Positions 26,193 to 35,644 are shown, counted from the first letter of the stretch. The stretch is DNA of 37,905 nucleotides from Segatella oulorum JCM 14966 (GCF_000613785.1 NZ_BAJQ01000025.1:1-37905); one strand, 5' to 3'. The notes: generated by a model not told the origin, from the sequence alone. Numbers and translations: made by a program.

Positions 26193-26622
26193 TTTTCTTG
26201 AAAAAACATGTTAGAAACAGTGTATCTCGTCCGTTTTCTTGAAAAAACACGTTAGAAACAGTGTATCTCGTCCGTTTTCTTGAAAAAACATGTTAGATAC
26301 ACTGTTTCTAACCCGTTGCAAAGAAAAAACACGTTAGTCCCCCGGGGGCTAATCTGTTTCAAGAAAAAAACGTGTTAGTCCCCGGGGGATTTTTCAATTT
26401 CATTAACAGAAACGCATTAGTTCCCGGGGATCTAATCTGTTTCAAGAAAAAACATGTTAGTCCCCGGGGGATTTTTCAATTTCATTAACAGAAATGCATT
26501 AGTCCCCGGGGGCTAATCTGTTTCAAGAAAAAACATGTTAGTCCCCGGGGATTTTTCAATTTCATTAACAGAAACGCATAAGTCTCCGGGGGGCTAATCT
26601 GTTTCAAGAAAAAACAGGTTAG
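26193..26622. repeat. Tandem array of eleven ~41-bp units with strong palindromes
   Basis: Anchored on GTTAG or ATTAG, successive units start 39-42 bp apart, most exactly 41. Units 1-3 begin with TTTTCTTGAAAAAA at 26193, 26234 and 26275. Unit 2 carries GTTAGAAACAGTGTATCT (26251-26268) and unit 3 its exact reverse complement (26295-26312), an 18-bp inverted repeat. Units 4-10 carry CCCGGG-centred palindromes such as TTAGTCCCCCGGGGGCTAA, alternating between two flanks (CTAATCTGTTTCAAG and ATTTTTCAATTTCATTAACAG) to give an 82-bp dimer. No coding potential is seen. The array lies between the element end and rsmG. Confidence 0.88.
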
Positions 26623-26765
26623 TGAGTGGCTCTCTCATCTGCATTCTTAAGTGTGGTTGAAAAGCACTACATGGTTCGGCTCAAACGCTCGTTCGCGTCG
26701 GCTCGTGGCACAGCGGTAAGGCTAAATAATTGTGCGCATCGTGGGGAAAGTTGCAAAGAATGTTG

Positions 26766-26773
26766 TAATTTTG
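26766..26773 (+). promoter_or_regulatory. -7 box of the rsmG operon
   Basis: TAATTTTG matches TAnnTTTG and ends 18 nt before ATG 26792. It lies inside the longer open frame that starts at 26732, which supports the downstream start. The preceding 26641-26765 stretch shows no other element. Confidence 0.55.
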
Positions 26774-26791
26774 CAGTCTAAAGCAGCAGAG

Positions 26792-27421
26792 ATGACCGAA
26801 CTGATTTCAAAATATTTCCCCCATTTAAGCGCGCCACAACAGGAGCAGTTTGCTCGGCTGGATGGCCTTTATCGTGAATGGAATGCAAAGATTAATGTCA
26901 TATCGCGCAAGGATATGGACAATCTTTATTTGCACCACGTGCTCCATTCTTTGGCCATTGGCAAGGCCATTCGCTTTCAAGCGGGCACACGGGTTCTCGA
27001 TTTCGGCACCGGTGGCGGCTTCCCGGGTATTCCGCTGGCCATTCTCTTTCCCCAATGTCAGTTTCGACTCATCGATGGAACGGGGAAGAAAATCACCGTG
27101 ACCTCGGCTGTTGCCTCGGGCATTGGTTTGCAGAACGTAGAGGCGGTGCAGCGGCGGGGCGAAGAAGAAACGGAGATGTTTGATTTTGTGGTGAGTCGGG
27201 CCGTGATGCCGCTTCCCGATTTGGTGAAAATCGTTCGCAAAAACATTCGGCGTGAGCACCACAATGCCTGGCCCAATGGTTTGATTTGCCTGAAGGGTGG
27301 GACGCTGGTTGAAGAGTTGAAACCCTTTCAGCGCGTGGCCGAAGTGATTTCGTTGACCGACTTTTTCGATGAAGAGTGGTTTAAGGAAGAAAAGAAATTA
27401 GTTTATATTCCAATCCAATAA
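26792..27421 (+). CDS. rsmG: 16S rRNA (guanine-N7)-methyltransferase RsmG
   Basis: RsmG methylates N7 of G527 in 16S rRNA using S-adenosylmethionine. The 209-residue product from ATG 26792 (MTELISKYFPHLS) matches the usual length of about 207; an upstream start at 26732 would add 20 residues across a promoter box. The SAM site VLDFGTGGGFPGIPLAI and the family text NAKINVISRKD and FDFVVSRAV are all present. It is the first gene of a tight unit with the MBL hydrolase (2-nt gap) and ruvC (2-nt gap). Confidence 0.95.
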   Translation: MTELISKYFPHLSAPQQEQFARLDGLYREWNAKINVISRKDMDNLYLHHVLHSLAIGKAIRFQAGTRVLDFGTGGGFPGIPLAILFPQCQFRLIDGTGKKITVTSAVASGIGLQNVEAVQRRGEEETEMFDFVVSRAVMPLPDLVKIVRKNIRREHHNAWPNGLICLKGGTLVEELKPFQRVAEVISLTDFFDEEWFKEEKKLVYIPIQ

Positions 27422-27423
27422 AT

Positions 27424-28067
27424 ATGTTGACCATCAAGATTTTTCAATGTAATGCGTTGCAAGAAAATTGCTATGTGGTGAGCGATGAGACGCGTGCGTG
27501 TGTCATCATCGATTGCGGTGCGCGCACTGTCGACGAGTATCGTGTGATTTCCGATTATATTCGGCAGCAGCAACTTCGTCCGCAGCATCTCATTGCAACC
27601 CACGGCCATGTCGACCACAATTATGGCAATGGCTATGTGTACGCCGAGTTTGGCTTGACGCCTGAGGTGCATGAGCGCGATCTGCCTTGATGGCAACGCT
27701 CCATGAGCAATCGGCGCAGTTTATCGGCTTGGATGTTTTGGCGCCTGTTCCGCCCGTTCAGACGCGGTTGAAGGAGGGCGACAAAATAGACTTTGGCACA
27801 CATCAGCTCACCGTCATCGAAACGCCGGGACATACTCCCGGTGGCATCGTCTTGTATGATGCCGCTGAGCACGTGGCCTTTTCGGGCGATACCCTTTTTC
27901 GTTCCTCCATTGGGCGCACCGATTTGCCAGGCGGTTCGATGCTTGAAATGATGCAGAGCCTTCGGATGATTTGTCAGTTGCCCGATGAAACCAAGGTCTT
28001 TCCGGGACATGGTGCCGCAACCACCATCGGGGAAGAGTTGATGCATAACCCTTATCTTGACCGTTAG
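27424..28067 (+). pseudogene. MBL-fold metallo-hydrolase (glyoxalase II-like), one frameshift
   Basis: Two frames join into a 214-residue protein of normal family length. The first (27424-27690) contains the zinc motif THGHVDHNYGNG. The second, entered near 27687, contains the motifs ETPGHTPGG, FSGDTLF, GRTDLPGG and VFPGHGAATT. Adding one T in the CCTT at 27685-27688 restores ERDLPLMATLHEQ and the complete frame. These proteins hydrolyse thioesters such as S-lactoylglutathione or related substrates; the physiological substrate in Bacteroidales is not known. Between rsmG and ruvC with 2-nt spacings, it is part of their operon. Confidence 0.85.
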
Positions 28068-28069
28068 CA

Positions 28070-28669
28070 ATGCAAATGGGCAACAAGAGCGAGAAAATCA
28101 TTTTGGGCATCGACCCCGGAACCAATGTCATGGGCTATGGTGTGCTGCGCATTGTGGGGCGAAAGGCCGAGATGTTGTCGATGGGTGTCATCGATTTGCG
28201 CAAGATGAGCGACCCCTATCTGCGGTTGGGCCACATCTATGAGCGCGTGACGGGCATCATCGATGCTTATCTGCCCGATGAATTGGCTATTGAGGCGCCA
28301 TTCTTTGGAAAGAATGTGCAGTCGATGTTGAAATTGGGGCGTGCGCAAGGGGTGGCTATTGCTGCTGCGATTTGTCGCGACATTCCCATTCATGAATATG
28401 CTCCGTTAAAAATAAAAATGGCTATCACAGGGCAAGGACAGGCTTCCAAAGCGCAGGTTGCCGATATGTTGCAGCGTTTGTTGCGCTTGGATCAAGGTGA
28501 GATGCCTAAATTCATGGATGCCACCGATGCTTTGGCTGCGGCTTATTGCCATTTCCTTCAGCAAGGTAATCCCGCAACGACGGCTCGGCATTACAATAGT
28601 TGGAAAGACTTTGTTGCAAAAAATCAAAATGTGGTGCGCGCCATGCAGCAACCGAAGCGAGAAGGATGA
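28070..28669 (+). CDS. ruvC: Holliday junction resolvase RuvC
   Basis: RuvC cuts four-way junctions in the RuvABC system. The 199-residue protein has the RNase H-like fold signature and all four catalytic acids: Asp15 (GIDPGT), Glu75 (AIEAPFF), Asp150 and Asp153 (MDATDALA). [15 protein letters not shown] is also family text. The start is MQMGNKSEK at 28070 or the second Met two codons on. It is the last gene of the rsmG operon, 2 nt after the MBL stop. Confidence 0.96.
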   Translation: MQMGNKSEKIILGIDPGTNVMGYGVLRIVGRKAEMLSMGVIDLRKMSDPYLRLGHIYERVTGIIDAYLPDELAIEAPFFGKNVQSMLKLGRAQGVAIAAAICRDIPIHEYAPLKIKMAITGQGQASKAQVADMLQRLLRLDQGEMPKFMDATDALAAAYCHFLQQGNPATTARHYNSWKDFVAKNQNVVRAMQQPKREG

Positions 28670-28742
28670 AACCTCGCCGCGCGGCATTTGACACCAATAG
28701 AAGATAAGTTCACAATGATAATTATTTAAACGAAACAGGAAA

Positions 28743-29561
28743 ATGGGTTATTTATCCACCGATAAACAGAAGGTTACCACTAAAGTTTTTAGAGAAATGA
28801 AGCAGCTGGGGCAGAAGATAGCGATGCTCACGGCTTATGATTTTACGACAGCGGGCATTTTAGATCGTGCCGGCATAGATGCCATCTTGGTAGGCGACTC
28901 TTCGTCGAATGTCATGGCTGGTAATGCGACAACGCTGCCTATAACAGTTGATGAAATGATTGTTTATGCACGTGGCGTGGTGCGTGCTTGTAGCCATTGT
29001 TTAGTGGTTTGCGATATGCCGTTTGGCAGTTATCAAGTGAGTCGGGAAGATGCGCTGTGCAATGCTGTGCGCATCATGAAGGAAACGGGAGCTGATGCCA
29101 TCAAGATGGAAGGCGGAAGCGAAATTCTGCCAACGGTGCAAGCTATTATTCAGGCTGGAATTCCGGTGATGGCGCACTTGGGACTTACGCCGCAAAGCAT
29201 TCATCAATTTGGCGGTTATGGACTCCGCGCGAAAGAAACGCAGGAGGCAGAGAAGCTATTCAAGGACGCTTGTCTATTGGATGAAGCCGGCTGCTTTGGC
29301 ATAACGTTAGAGAAGGTGCCTGCAGCATTGGCGCAACGCGTGACGGCTGCCGTGAGTTGCCCCACAATAGGCATTGGTGCAGGCTGTGATACGGATGGGC
29401 AAGTGTTGGTTTATGCTGATGCTTTAGGTATGACACATGGTTTCAAGCCAAAATTCTTGCGTCATTTTGCCGATGTAGAAGGTTGCATGACGCAGGGTGT
29501 GCAAGACTATATCCAAGCCGTGAAGAATGTGTCGTTTCCTAATGACAACGAACGTTATTAA
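28743..29561 (+). CDS. panB: 3-methyl-2-oxobutanoate hydroxymethyltransferase PanB
   Basis: PanB makes ketopantoate from 2-oxoisovalerate and methylene-tetrahydrofolate, the first committed step of pantothenate and CoA synthesis. The 272-residue barrel has the metal ligands Asp52 (LVGDS), Asp91 (VVCDMPFGSY) and Glu123 (KMEGG) and the catalytic glutamate Glu190 (ITLEKVP). MAHLGLTPQS and GIGAGCDTDGQVLV are also family text. An AGGAAA ribosome-binding site precedes the ATG. No other pan gene is near. Confidence 0.96.
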   Translation: MGYLSTDKQKVTTKVFREMKQLGQKIAMLTAYDFTTAGILDRAGIDAILVGDSSSNVMAGNATTLPITVDEMIVYARGVVRACSHCLVVCDMPFGSYQVSREDALCNAVRIMKETGADAIKMEGGSEILPTVQAIIQAGIPVMAHLGLTPQSIHQFGGYGLRAKETQEAEKLFKDACLLDEAGCFGITLEKVPAALAQRVTAAVSCPTIGIGAGCDTDGQVLVYADALGMTHGFKPKFLRHFADVEGCMTQGVQDYIQAVKNVSFPNDNERY

Positions 29562-29586
29562 ACAAATCGTATATAAATAAACGCTC

Positions 29587-30750
29587 ATGGATACGCAACA
29601 TACAGCCATTCATATTCGTTTGTGGCAACGGCCTTTCTGGCTGTTGTCCATCGCTAAGTTTTTGTTGTGCATGGCGGTCTATATGCTCATTCCTATTCTG
29701 CCATATTGGATGATGTCGCAGGCGCAATTCGATGGCGCAACAATGTCCTTCGTCTTTCTCAGTTATTTGGTAGGCGTAGTGCTTCCTGGTCCATTTAGCA
29801 GCTTCTTAGTGCAACGGTTTCGTCGTAACAACGTAGCCTTATTGGCCATACTCTGCATGATTCCTGTTTTCTATGCCCTCTTCTTCATTTCACAATTTCC
29901 CTTGTGGATTCTTTATGTGCTGGCTTGTTGCTTTGGCGCATCTTTCGGATTTGTGCAGGAAGTTTTGAGCAGCACGTTGATTGTGGATGTCTGTGATTCG
30001 TCCCATCGCACCGAGGCTAATTATGCCTCTTCTTGGTTTGGGCGAATAGCTTTAGCCGTTGGTCCTATGGTGGGGTTGTTGCTCTGTAAACACCTCGGCA
30101 TTCAATTTGTTTTTATCACCTTGGCGGTGGCTTGTTTGCTGGCGTTGCTGCTCGTCTCAATGGTCAAGTTTCCTTTCAAAACGCCCGAAGACGAGATTCA
30201 CCTTGTGAGCTTCGACCGTTTCTTTCTCACGGATGGCAAGTGGCTTTTCCTTAATCAGTTGCTCATCATGGCGGCTGTGGGAATTCTGTTGTCGTTGTCG
30301 CATTCTGTTTCTTTCTACGCATTGATGTTGCTGGGGTTCTTCTTTGCGCTGCTGAGCCAACGGTTTGTCTTTGCCAATGCCGATTTAAAGAGTGAAATTG
30401 TCACGGGGCTGTTCGCCCTGTGTGCCGCCGTAGGCATACTTTTTACGCAGCAGGGGAGAGCGATGAGCCACTTGTCGCCAACACTTTTAGGCTATGGAAT
30501 AGGACTTATTGGTTCTCGTTTTCAAATGTTTCTTCTTAAGTTGAGTCGGCATTGCCAGCGGGGAACTTCGCAGAGCACCTATTTTTTAGGTTGGGAATCG
30601 GGGATTTCACTGGGTTTATTCTTGGGCTGGTATGCACTTAACCGCAATGAGTTTGTAGCGCTCTCGGTATCGTTGGGACTGCTATTGCTGGCGCTTGCAT
30701 TCTATCATTTTTTCACGCATCATTGGTATGTGCAACACAAGAACCGGTAG
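29587..30750 (+). CDS. MFS transporter, substrate unknown
   Basis: This 387-residue protein has about 12 hydrophobic segments, in two halves separated by a charged stretch near residues 195-210 (KFPFKTPEDEIHLVSFDR). The first half has an MFS-like loop (VQRFRRNNVA) after helix 2. It is 25 nt downstream of panB on the same strand and may be co-transcribed, but this does not reveal the substrate. Family-level call only. Confidence 0.8.
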   Translation: MDTQHTAIHIRLWQRPFWLLSIAKFLLCMAVYMLIPILPYWMMSQAQFDGATMSFVFLSYLVGVVLPGPFSSFLVQRFRRNNVALLAILCMIPVFYALFFISQFPLWILYVLACCFGASFGFVQEVLSSTLIVDVCDSSHRTEANYASSWFGRIALAVGPMVGLLLCKHLGIQFVFITLAVACLLALLLVSMVKFPFKTPEDEIHLVSFDRFFLTDGKWLFLNQLLIMAAVGILLSLSHSVSFYALMLLGFFFALLSQRFVFANADLKSEIVTGLFALCAAVGILFTQQGRAMSHLSPTLLGYGIGLIGSRFQMFLLKLSRHCQRGTSQSTYFLGWESGISLGLFLGWYALNRNEFVALSVSLGLLLLALAFYHFFTHHWYVQHKNR

Positions 30751-30786
30751 GACGATTTGTTTTCTAACTCATGATTAAAAAGTAGT

Positions 30787-32733
30787 ATGGCGATAGACAA
30801 GCAAACCATTGAGAAGATTAAGGATGCAGCCAACATTGTTGACGTAGTATCCGAATTTGTAACCCTGCGCAAGTCGGGGAGCAACTATAAGGGGTTGTGC
30901 CCTTTCCACAACGAAAAGACTCCTTCGTTCATTGTTTCGCCGGCACGCGGCACCTGCCATTGCTTTGGTTGTGGGCGTGGAGGAAATCCGATTGGCTTTA
31001 TCATGGAGCACGAACAAGTAACCTATCCGGAAGCACTTCGATGGTTGGCCAAGAAATATCATATCGAGATACGCGAACGCGAGTTGTCCGATGAGGAGCG
31101 CAAGGAGCAGAGCCTGCGCGAGAGCATGTTCATCGTTAACGAATGGGCCGCAACCTATTTCGAGGATATTCTTCACAACCACGTTGATGGTGTGGCGATA
31201 GGCATGCAATACTTTCGCTCACGAGGCTTTCGTGATGACATCATTCGCAAGTTTCGTTTGGGCTTTGATCTTCCTGATCGGCAGGCATTGGCACACGCCG
31301 CATTGCAGAAAGGCTATCAAGCACAGTTTCTTTTGAACACAGGCATTTGCTATCAAAACGACCACAACGAACTCATTGACCGTTATGCCAATCGCGTCAT
31401 CTTTCCTTGGGTGGGGGTGAGTGGCAAGATTGTGGGTTTTGGTGGTCGTGTGTTAGACGCGCGAACGAAAGGCGTAAATCAAAAATATGTCAATTCGCCC
31501 GATAGTGAAATCTATCATAAAGACCACGAACTCTATGGCATCTATCAGGCTAAGCGTGCTATTGCCAAGGAGGATAATGTTTATATGGTCGAAGGCTACA
31601 CCGATGTTATTTCCATGCATCAGTGTGGCATAGAGAATGTGGTGGCCAATTCGGGAACGGCGCTCAGCGTACATCAGATACAGATGCTGCATCGCTTTAC
31701 CAACAACATCACGTTGCTTTATGATGGCGACGCTGCGGGCATTCATGCAGCGTTGCGAGGCACCGACATGTTGTTGTTAGAAGGGATGAATCTCAAAGTG
31801 TTGCTGCTGCCCAATAATGAAGACCCCGACAGCTTTGCCCGCCAGCATACCGCCGACGAATTTAAAACCTACATCGAGGCGCATGCCACCGACTTCATAC
31901 GCTTTAAAACGGCTTTGCTCTTGGACAACGAAAACGATCCGCTCAAGCGTTCAGAAGCCATCAACTCGATTGTGATGAGCATTTCGATGGTGCAGAACCC
32001 CATTTTGCGCGACACCTATTTACACGATTGTGCACAGCGCATCGGCATGAATGAAATGACGCTCATCAATCAGATGAATGCTTTAATCCGCGAGCGCAAG
32101 GCCTCGGGCTCGATGCGCGTGGCAACGCCTGCAACGTCGGCCGAACAACAGCAACAAATTCCTGTCGAGTCTCCGGCACAATCTTCTTCAAATCGTGTTC
32201 AGACGATTTCCGAAGTGGAGAAATTCATCTTGCAATTAATCATCAAATATGGCAACCGCGTGATATTCCCTAATGTTGACGATAGCAATGGCAACGTCAT
32301 CTCGCTCACCATTGCCGAGTTCATTCACTACAATTTGGGCTGCGACAACCTCTCGTTCAGCAGCGAATTGTTGAATCAGATTTTGCAGGAAGCTGTGGAA
32401 AAGGGTACCGACCGCACCTTTCAAACCGAACCCTATTTTGTGCACCACAACGACATCCAGGTGAGCAATCTGGCAATCGAGATGGCCGAAGAAAAGTTCA
32501 AGCTCTCCGAAAGTCAGCAAGTGAAGGACGATGAAGAAAGTCTGCGCAACCGGGTGAAGCATCTCATGCTCGATTTTCGCCGCGACTATGTGGAAAAGCA
32601 TTTGGTTGCCATCAAGGCGCAGATTGCTCAAGCCCATGGCGAACGGCAGATGGCACTCATGGGCGAATATCAAAAACTGATAGCGCAGCGCAACAAGTTG
32701 GCTAAGGAGCTTGGAAGCAACATCATTGTGTAG
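30787..32733 (+). CDS. dnaG: DNA primase DnaG
   Basis: The primase for replication forks, 648 residues. The N-terminal zinc-ribbon has Cys38 and His41 (LCPFHNEKTPSF) and Cys59 and Cys62 (CHCFGCGRGG). The catalytic Toprim domain has Glu269 (MVEGYTDVISMHQ) and Asp313/Asp315 (LLYDGDAAG). The family motif VGFGGRVLD lies near residue 216. The C-terminal third is the less conserved helicase-interaction region, after a Gln-rich linker near residue 455. Confidence 0.97.
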   Translation: MAIDKQTIEKIKDAANIVDVVSEFVTLRKSGSNYKGLCPFHNEKTPSFIVSPARGTCHCFGCGRGGNPIGFIMEHEQVTYPEALRWLAKKYHIEIRERELSDEERKEQSLRESMFIVNEWAATYFEDILHNHVDGVAIGMQYFRSRGFRDDIIRKFRLGFDLPDRQALAHAALQKGYQAQFLLNTGICYQNDHNELIDRYANRVIFPWVGVSGKIVGFGGRVLDARTKGVNQKYVNSPDSEIYHKDHELYGIYQAKRAIAKEDNVYMVEGYTDVISMHQCGIENVVANSGTALSVHQIQMLHRFTNNITLLYDGDAAGIHAALRGTDMLLLEGMNLKVLLLPNNEDPDSFARQHTADEFKTYIEAHATDFIRFKTALLLDNENDPLKRSEAINSIVMSISMVQNPILRDTYLHDCAQRIGMNEMTLINQMNALIRERKASGSMRVATPATSAEQQQQIPVESPAQSSSNRVQTISEVEKFILQLIIKYGNRVIFPNVDDSNGNVISLTIAEFIHYNLGCDNLSFSSELLNQILQEAVEKGTDRTFQTEPYFVHHNDIQVSNLAIEMAEEKFKLSESQQVKDDEESLRNRVKHLMLDFRRDYVEKHLVAIKAQIAQAHGERQMALMGEYQKLIAQRNKLAKELGSNIIV

Positions 32734-32768
32734 GCGCGCACCATCATTGAACTCTTTCAATAACAACT

Positions 32769-34193
32769 ATGTTCTACATGCATTGGATTTTCATCATTCT
32801 CTATGTTGTCATCGTAGTTTTGGCGCTGTTAGCAGTGCTCATGGACAACCGGCAGCCCGCCAAAACCGTGGCGTGGGTGATGGTGCTCACCTTTATCCCC
32901 TTTGCAGGTATCGTGATTTATTTTTTCTTTGGGCAGAACTATCGCAAGCAGCGTTTTATCAGTCAGCACAGCCTCGATGCACTCACCAAGCGCAGCATGT
33001 TGGAGTTTGCCGAACAGCGCAATCTGCATTTCCCCGAAAAAGCGCAGCAGCTGGTGCATCTTTTCGCCAATCAGAGCATGGCGTTGCCATTTAAAGATAA
33101 TGAAATCGAGATTTTCACTACGGGCGCGGATTATTTCTTAGCTTTGCTCAAGGCCATCGGACAGGCCACCGACCACATCCACATCGACACCTATATTTTT
33201 GACGACGATGCCTTGGGGCAGCTCATTGCCGATGCACTGATTGACAAAGCGCGGCAAGGGGTGGAGGTGCGCATCATCTATGACGATGTGGGATGTTGGA
33301 ATGTGCACAACAGCTTTTTCAATCGTTTGAAATCCGAAGGCGTGCGGGTGTGCCCATTCATCCCCGTGCGTTTTCCAGCACTCACGGGCAAGGTGAACTA
33401 TCGCAACCATCGCAAACTCTGTGTCATCGATGGTGCGGTAGGATTTATTGGCGGAATGAACATTGCCTTGCGCTACATTCGTGGCCGACGTGGCGTTTCC
33501 TGGCGCGACACCCATTTGCAAGTGCGGGGCGGAATCGTCTATTCGTTGCAGCGCGCCTTTCTCATCGATTGGTATTTCGTCGACCGCACCTTGCTTACCG
33601 ACCATCGTTATTATCCTGAAAATGCCCATCAGCTGTCCAATAATTGCTTGGCGCAACTCGTCACGAGCAGTCCCATACAGCCGTGGCCCGACATCATGCA
33701 AGGCTATGTGCGCATTTTGCTCTCGGCGCGGCATTATGTCTACATGGAGAGCCCTTATTTTCTGCCCACCGAGCCCATTCTTTTTGCCATTCGCACGGCT
33801 GCGCTCTCGGGCGTTGATGTGCGGCTCATGATACCGGCTCGTGGCGATGCGAAATTGGTGGAGTGGGCGTGTCCGTCCTATTTGGCCGACATCATCGAAG
33901 CCGGAGCCAAAGTGATGCTCTATCAACCGGGGTTCAACCATTCCAAGTTGCTGGTTTGCGACGATTATTTTGCCACTTGTGGCAGCACGAACATTGATTT
34001 TCGCAGCTTTGAAAACAATTTCGAGAGCAATCTCTTTTTCTACGACCGTGCCACGGCTCTGCGCTTTAAAGCCATTTATCTGCACGACGAGCAGGCCTGT
34101 GTAGACATCGAAACCATTCGCGATTTCACCCATCGTTCGTTCCTTCAGCGCTTGTGGGGCAGCATCGTGCGCTTGCTCAGTCCGCTGCTATAA
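32769..34193 (+). CDS. cls: Cardiolipin synthase, phospholipase D family
   Basis: This enzyme condenses two phosphatidylglycerol molecules into cardiolipin at the inner membrane. The 474 residues begin with two transmembrane helices (about 5-25 and 33-53), then FGQNYRKQ, then two phospholipase D motifs: His214, Lys216, Asp221 (HRKLCVIDG) and His391, Lys393, Asp398 (HSKLLVCDD). Family text MNIALRYI, THLQVRGG and ESPYFLPTEPI is present. It is 35 nt downstream of dnaG. A 41-bp repeat array follows it. Confidence 0.94.
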   Translation: MFYMHWIFIILYVVIVVLALLAVLMDNRQPAKTVAWVMVLTFIPFAGIVIYFFFGQNYRKQRFISQHSLDALTKRSMLEFAEQRNLHFPEKAQQLVHLFANQSMALPFKDNEIEIFTTGADYFLALLKAIGQATDHIHIDTYIFDDDALGQLIADALIDKARQGVEVRIIYDDVGCWNVHNSFFNRLKSEGVRVCPFIPVRFPALTGKVNYRNHRKLCVIDGAVGFIGGMNIALRYIRGRRGVSWRDTHLQVRGGIVYSLQRAFLIDWYFVDRTLLTDHRYYPENAHQLSNNCLAQLVTSSPIQPWPDIMQGYVRILLSARHYVYMESPYFLPTEPILFAIRTAALSGVDVRLMIPARGDAKLVEWACPSYLADIIEAGAKVMLYQPGFNHSKLLVCDDYFATCGSTNIDFRSFENNFESNLFFYDRATALRFKAIYLHDEQACVDIETIRDFTHRSFLQRLWGSIVRLLSPLL

Positions 34194-34229
34194 TCCCCCA
34201 TGGCGTTTTGTGTGTTTGTTTTTAAAAAG

Positions 34230-34475
34230 CGCTGTTCGGCGGGTGCCGCTCGCTTGTTTTTCTCAAAAATGGTTGTTCGGCGGGTGCCGCTCGCTTGTTT
34301 TTAATAAAAATGCTTGTTCGGCGGGTGCCGCTCGCTTGTTTTTGATAAAAATGCTCGTTCGTCGGGTGCCGCTCGCTTGTTTTTGATAAAAATGCTCGTT
34401 CGTCGGGTGCCGCTCGCTTGTTTTTCTTAAAAATGATTGTTCAGCAGGTGCGGAACGCATGTTATGGGGAAAAAT
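34230..34475. repeat. Tandem array of six 41-bp units after cls
   Basis: Units start at 34230, 34271, 34312, 34353, 34394 and 34435, each exactly 41 bp. The last is degenerate, and a partial unit precedes the first. Each has TTCGKCGGGTGCCGCTCGCT followed by TGTTTTT and a TAAAAAT-type end. CGGC-GGGT-GCCG can form a short hairpin before the T-run, so each unit resembles a weak terminator. Short open frames across the array are repeat artefacts. Confidence 0.88.
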
Positions 34476-34572
34476 GACGTTTCCTCGCCATCGAAGTAAA
34501 TGTTTTTAAGCCTACCGCACAGCAGTTAGGATTTAAGCCTATGCTAACCACAAGTGCCAACGATTTTTTTAT

Positions 34573-34580
34573 TACCTTTG
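34573..34580 (+). promoter_or_regulatory. -7-like box just before nrnA
   Basis: TACCTTTG matches TAnnTTTG but ends only 5 nt before ATG 34586. A transcript from it would be nearly leaderless, so either the match is chance or the start is unusual. It rules against the more upstream in-frame ATG at 34541. Confidence 0.35.
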
Positions 34581-34585
34581 CAGCC

Positions 34586-35624
34586 ATGATGAATTTAGAT
34601 TTACTCACAGCAGCCGAGGCCGAGGCCTTGCAGCAGCTGATAAACGGTGCTACGCGCGTGGTGCTCACCGGACACAAAAGTCCCGACGGCGATGCGTTGG
34701 GCTCAAGTTTGGGTTGGGCGTTTTATCTGCGCCAATTAGGCAAGCAGGTGCAAGTGGTGATGCCCGATGCCTTCCCCGATTTTTTGAAATGGTTGCCTGG
34801 CAGCGAAGCCGTTTTGCGCTTCGATAAGCAACCCGATGCCGTGGCCGAGGCCTTTCGCCAGGCCGATTTGGTGTGTTGTTTGGATTTTGGAGAGCCCCAT
34901 CGGTAGAGGCGATGCACACGCTGCTCGAACAAGCCGAGGCACCCTGCGTGGTGATGGACCACCATTTAAATCCCAACATCAAGGCGGCGCAGCTCATCTC
35001 CTTCCCCGAACTGAGCAGCACCAGCGAAATCGTCTTTCGCGTCGTCCATCAGTTGGGCGGTTTCGAAGCACTTTCCAAGGCTGCCGCCACAGCCATTTAT
35101 TGCGGCATGATGACCGACACGGGCGGATTTACCTATAATTCGACGCGTCCTGAGCTTTACACCATCATCGGGTTGCTGCTGACAAAGGGCATCGACAAGG
35201 ATAAGATTTATCGGCGCGTGTTCAACAATTACAGTCAGTCGGCCATTCGTTTCCGCGGCTATCTCATGCATCGCAGCCTGCACGTCTTCGAAGAATATCA
35301 TGCAGCCTATTATCTGGTGGGTCGAAAAGATATGAAAGATTTTAATTTCGTGAAGGGCGATTTAGAGGGCTTGGTCAATGAGCCTTGCGCATCAAAGGCA
35401 TGCGGTTGTCGATTTCGTTGCGCGAAGATGACCGCACGGAGCAGCTGATATGGGTGAGCTTGCGGTCGGTAGACGATTTTCCGTGCAACGAAATGGCTGC
35501 CGAATTTTTCAACGGCGGAGGTCATCTCAATGCCAGTGGCGGCCGGTTGCAATGCACGTTGGCCGAGGCCGAACAGGTGGTGCATCGCGCCATTCTGAAA
35601 TATGGCGATAGATTAAAGAATTAA
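34586..35624 (+). pseudogene. nrnA: DHH-family bifunctional oligoribonuclease/PAP phosphatase NrnA-like, two frameshifts
   Basis: NrnA-like enzymes degrade very short RNAs (nanoRNAs) and hydrolyse pAp. Three frames join to 346 residues, the normal size. The first (to about 34903) has the DHH motif I text GHKSPDGDALGSS. The second (to about 35385) has VMDHHLNPN and GMMTDTGGF. The third has the DHHA1 motif NGGGHLNASGG. One base restores each junction (GG to GGG near 34903; CCTT to CCTTT near 35385). The start is placed at ATG 34586 because the other in-frame ATG (34541) lies upstream of a promoter-like box. Loss of function by decay or a sequencing error cannot be told apart here. Confidence 0.85.
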
Positions 35625-35644
35625 AAAATACGTCATGCCACTCC

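Noticed and set aside
26193..26622. CRISPR array
   Set aside because: The whole unit repeats, including the interior; there are no unique spacers between constant repeats, and no cas genes.
34263..34460. 65-residue open frame on the minus strand with repeated SERHPP-like text
   Set aside because: It is a translation of the 41-bp repeat array, changes frame character between units, and has no ribosome-binding or promoter signal.
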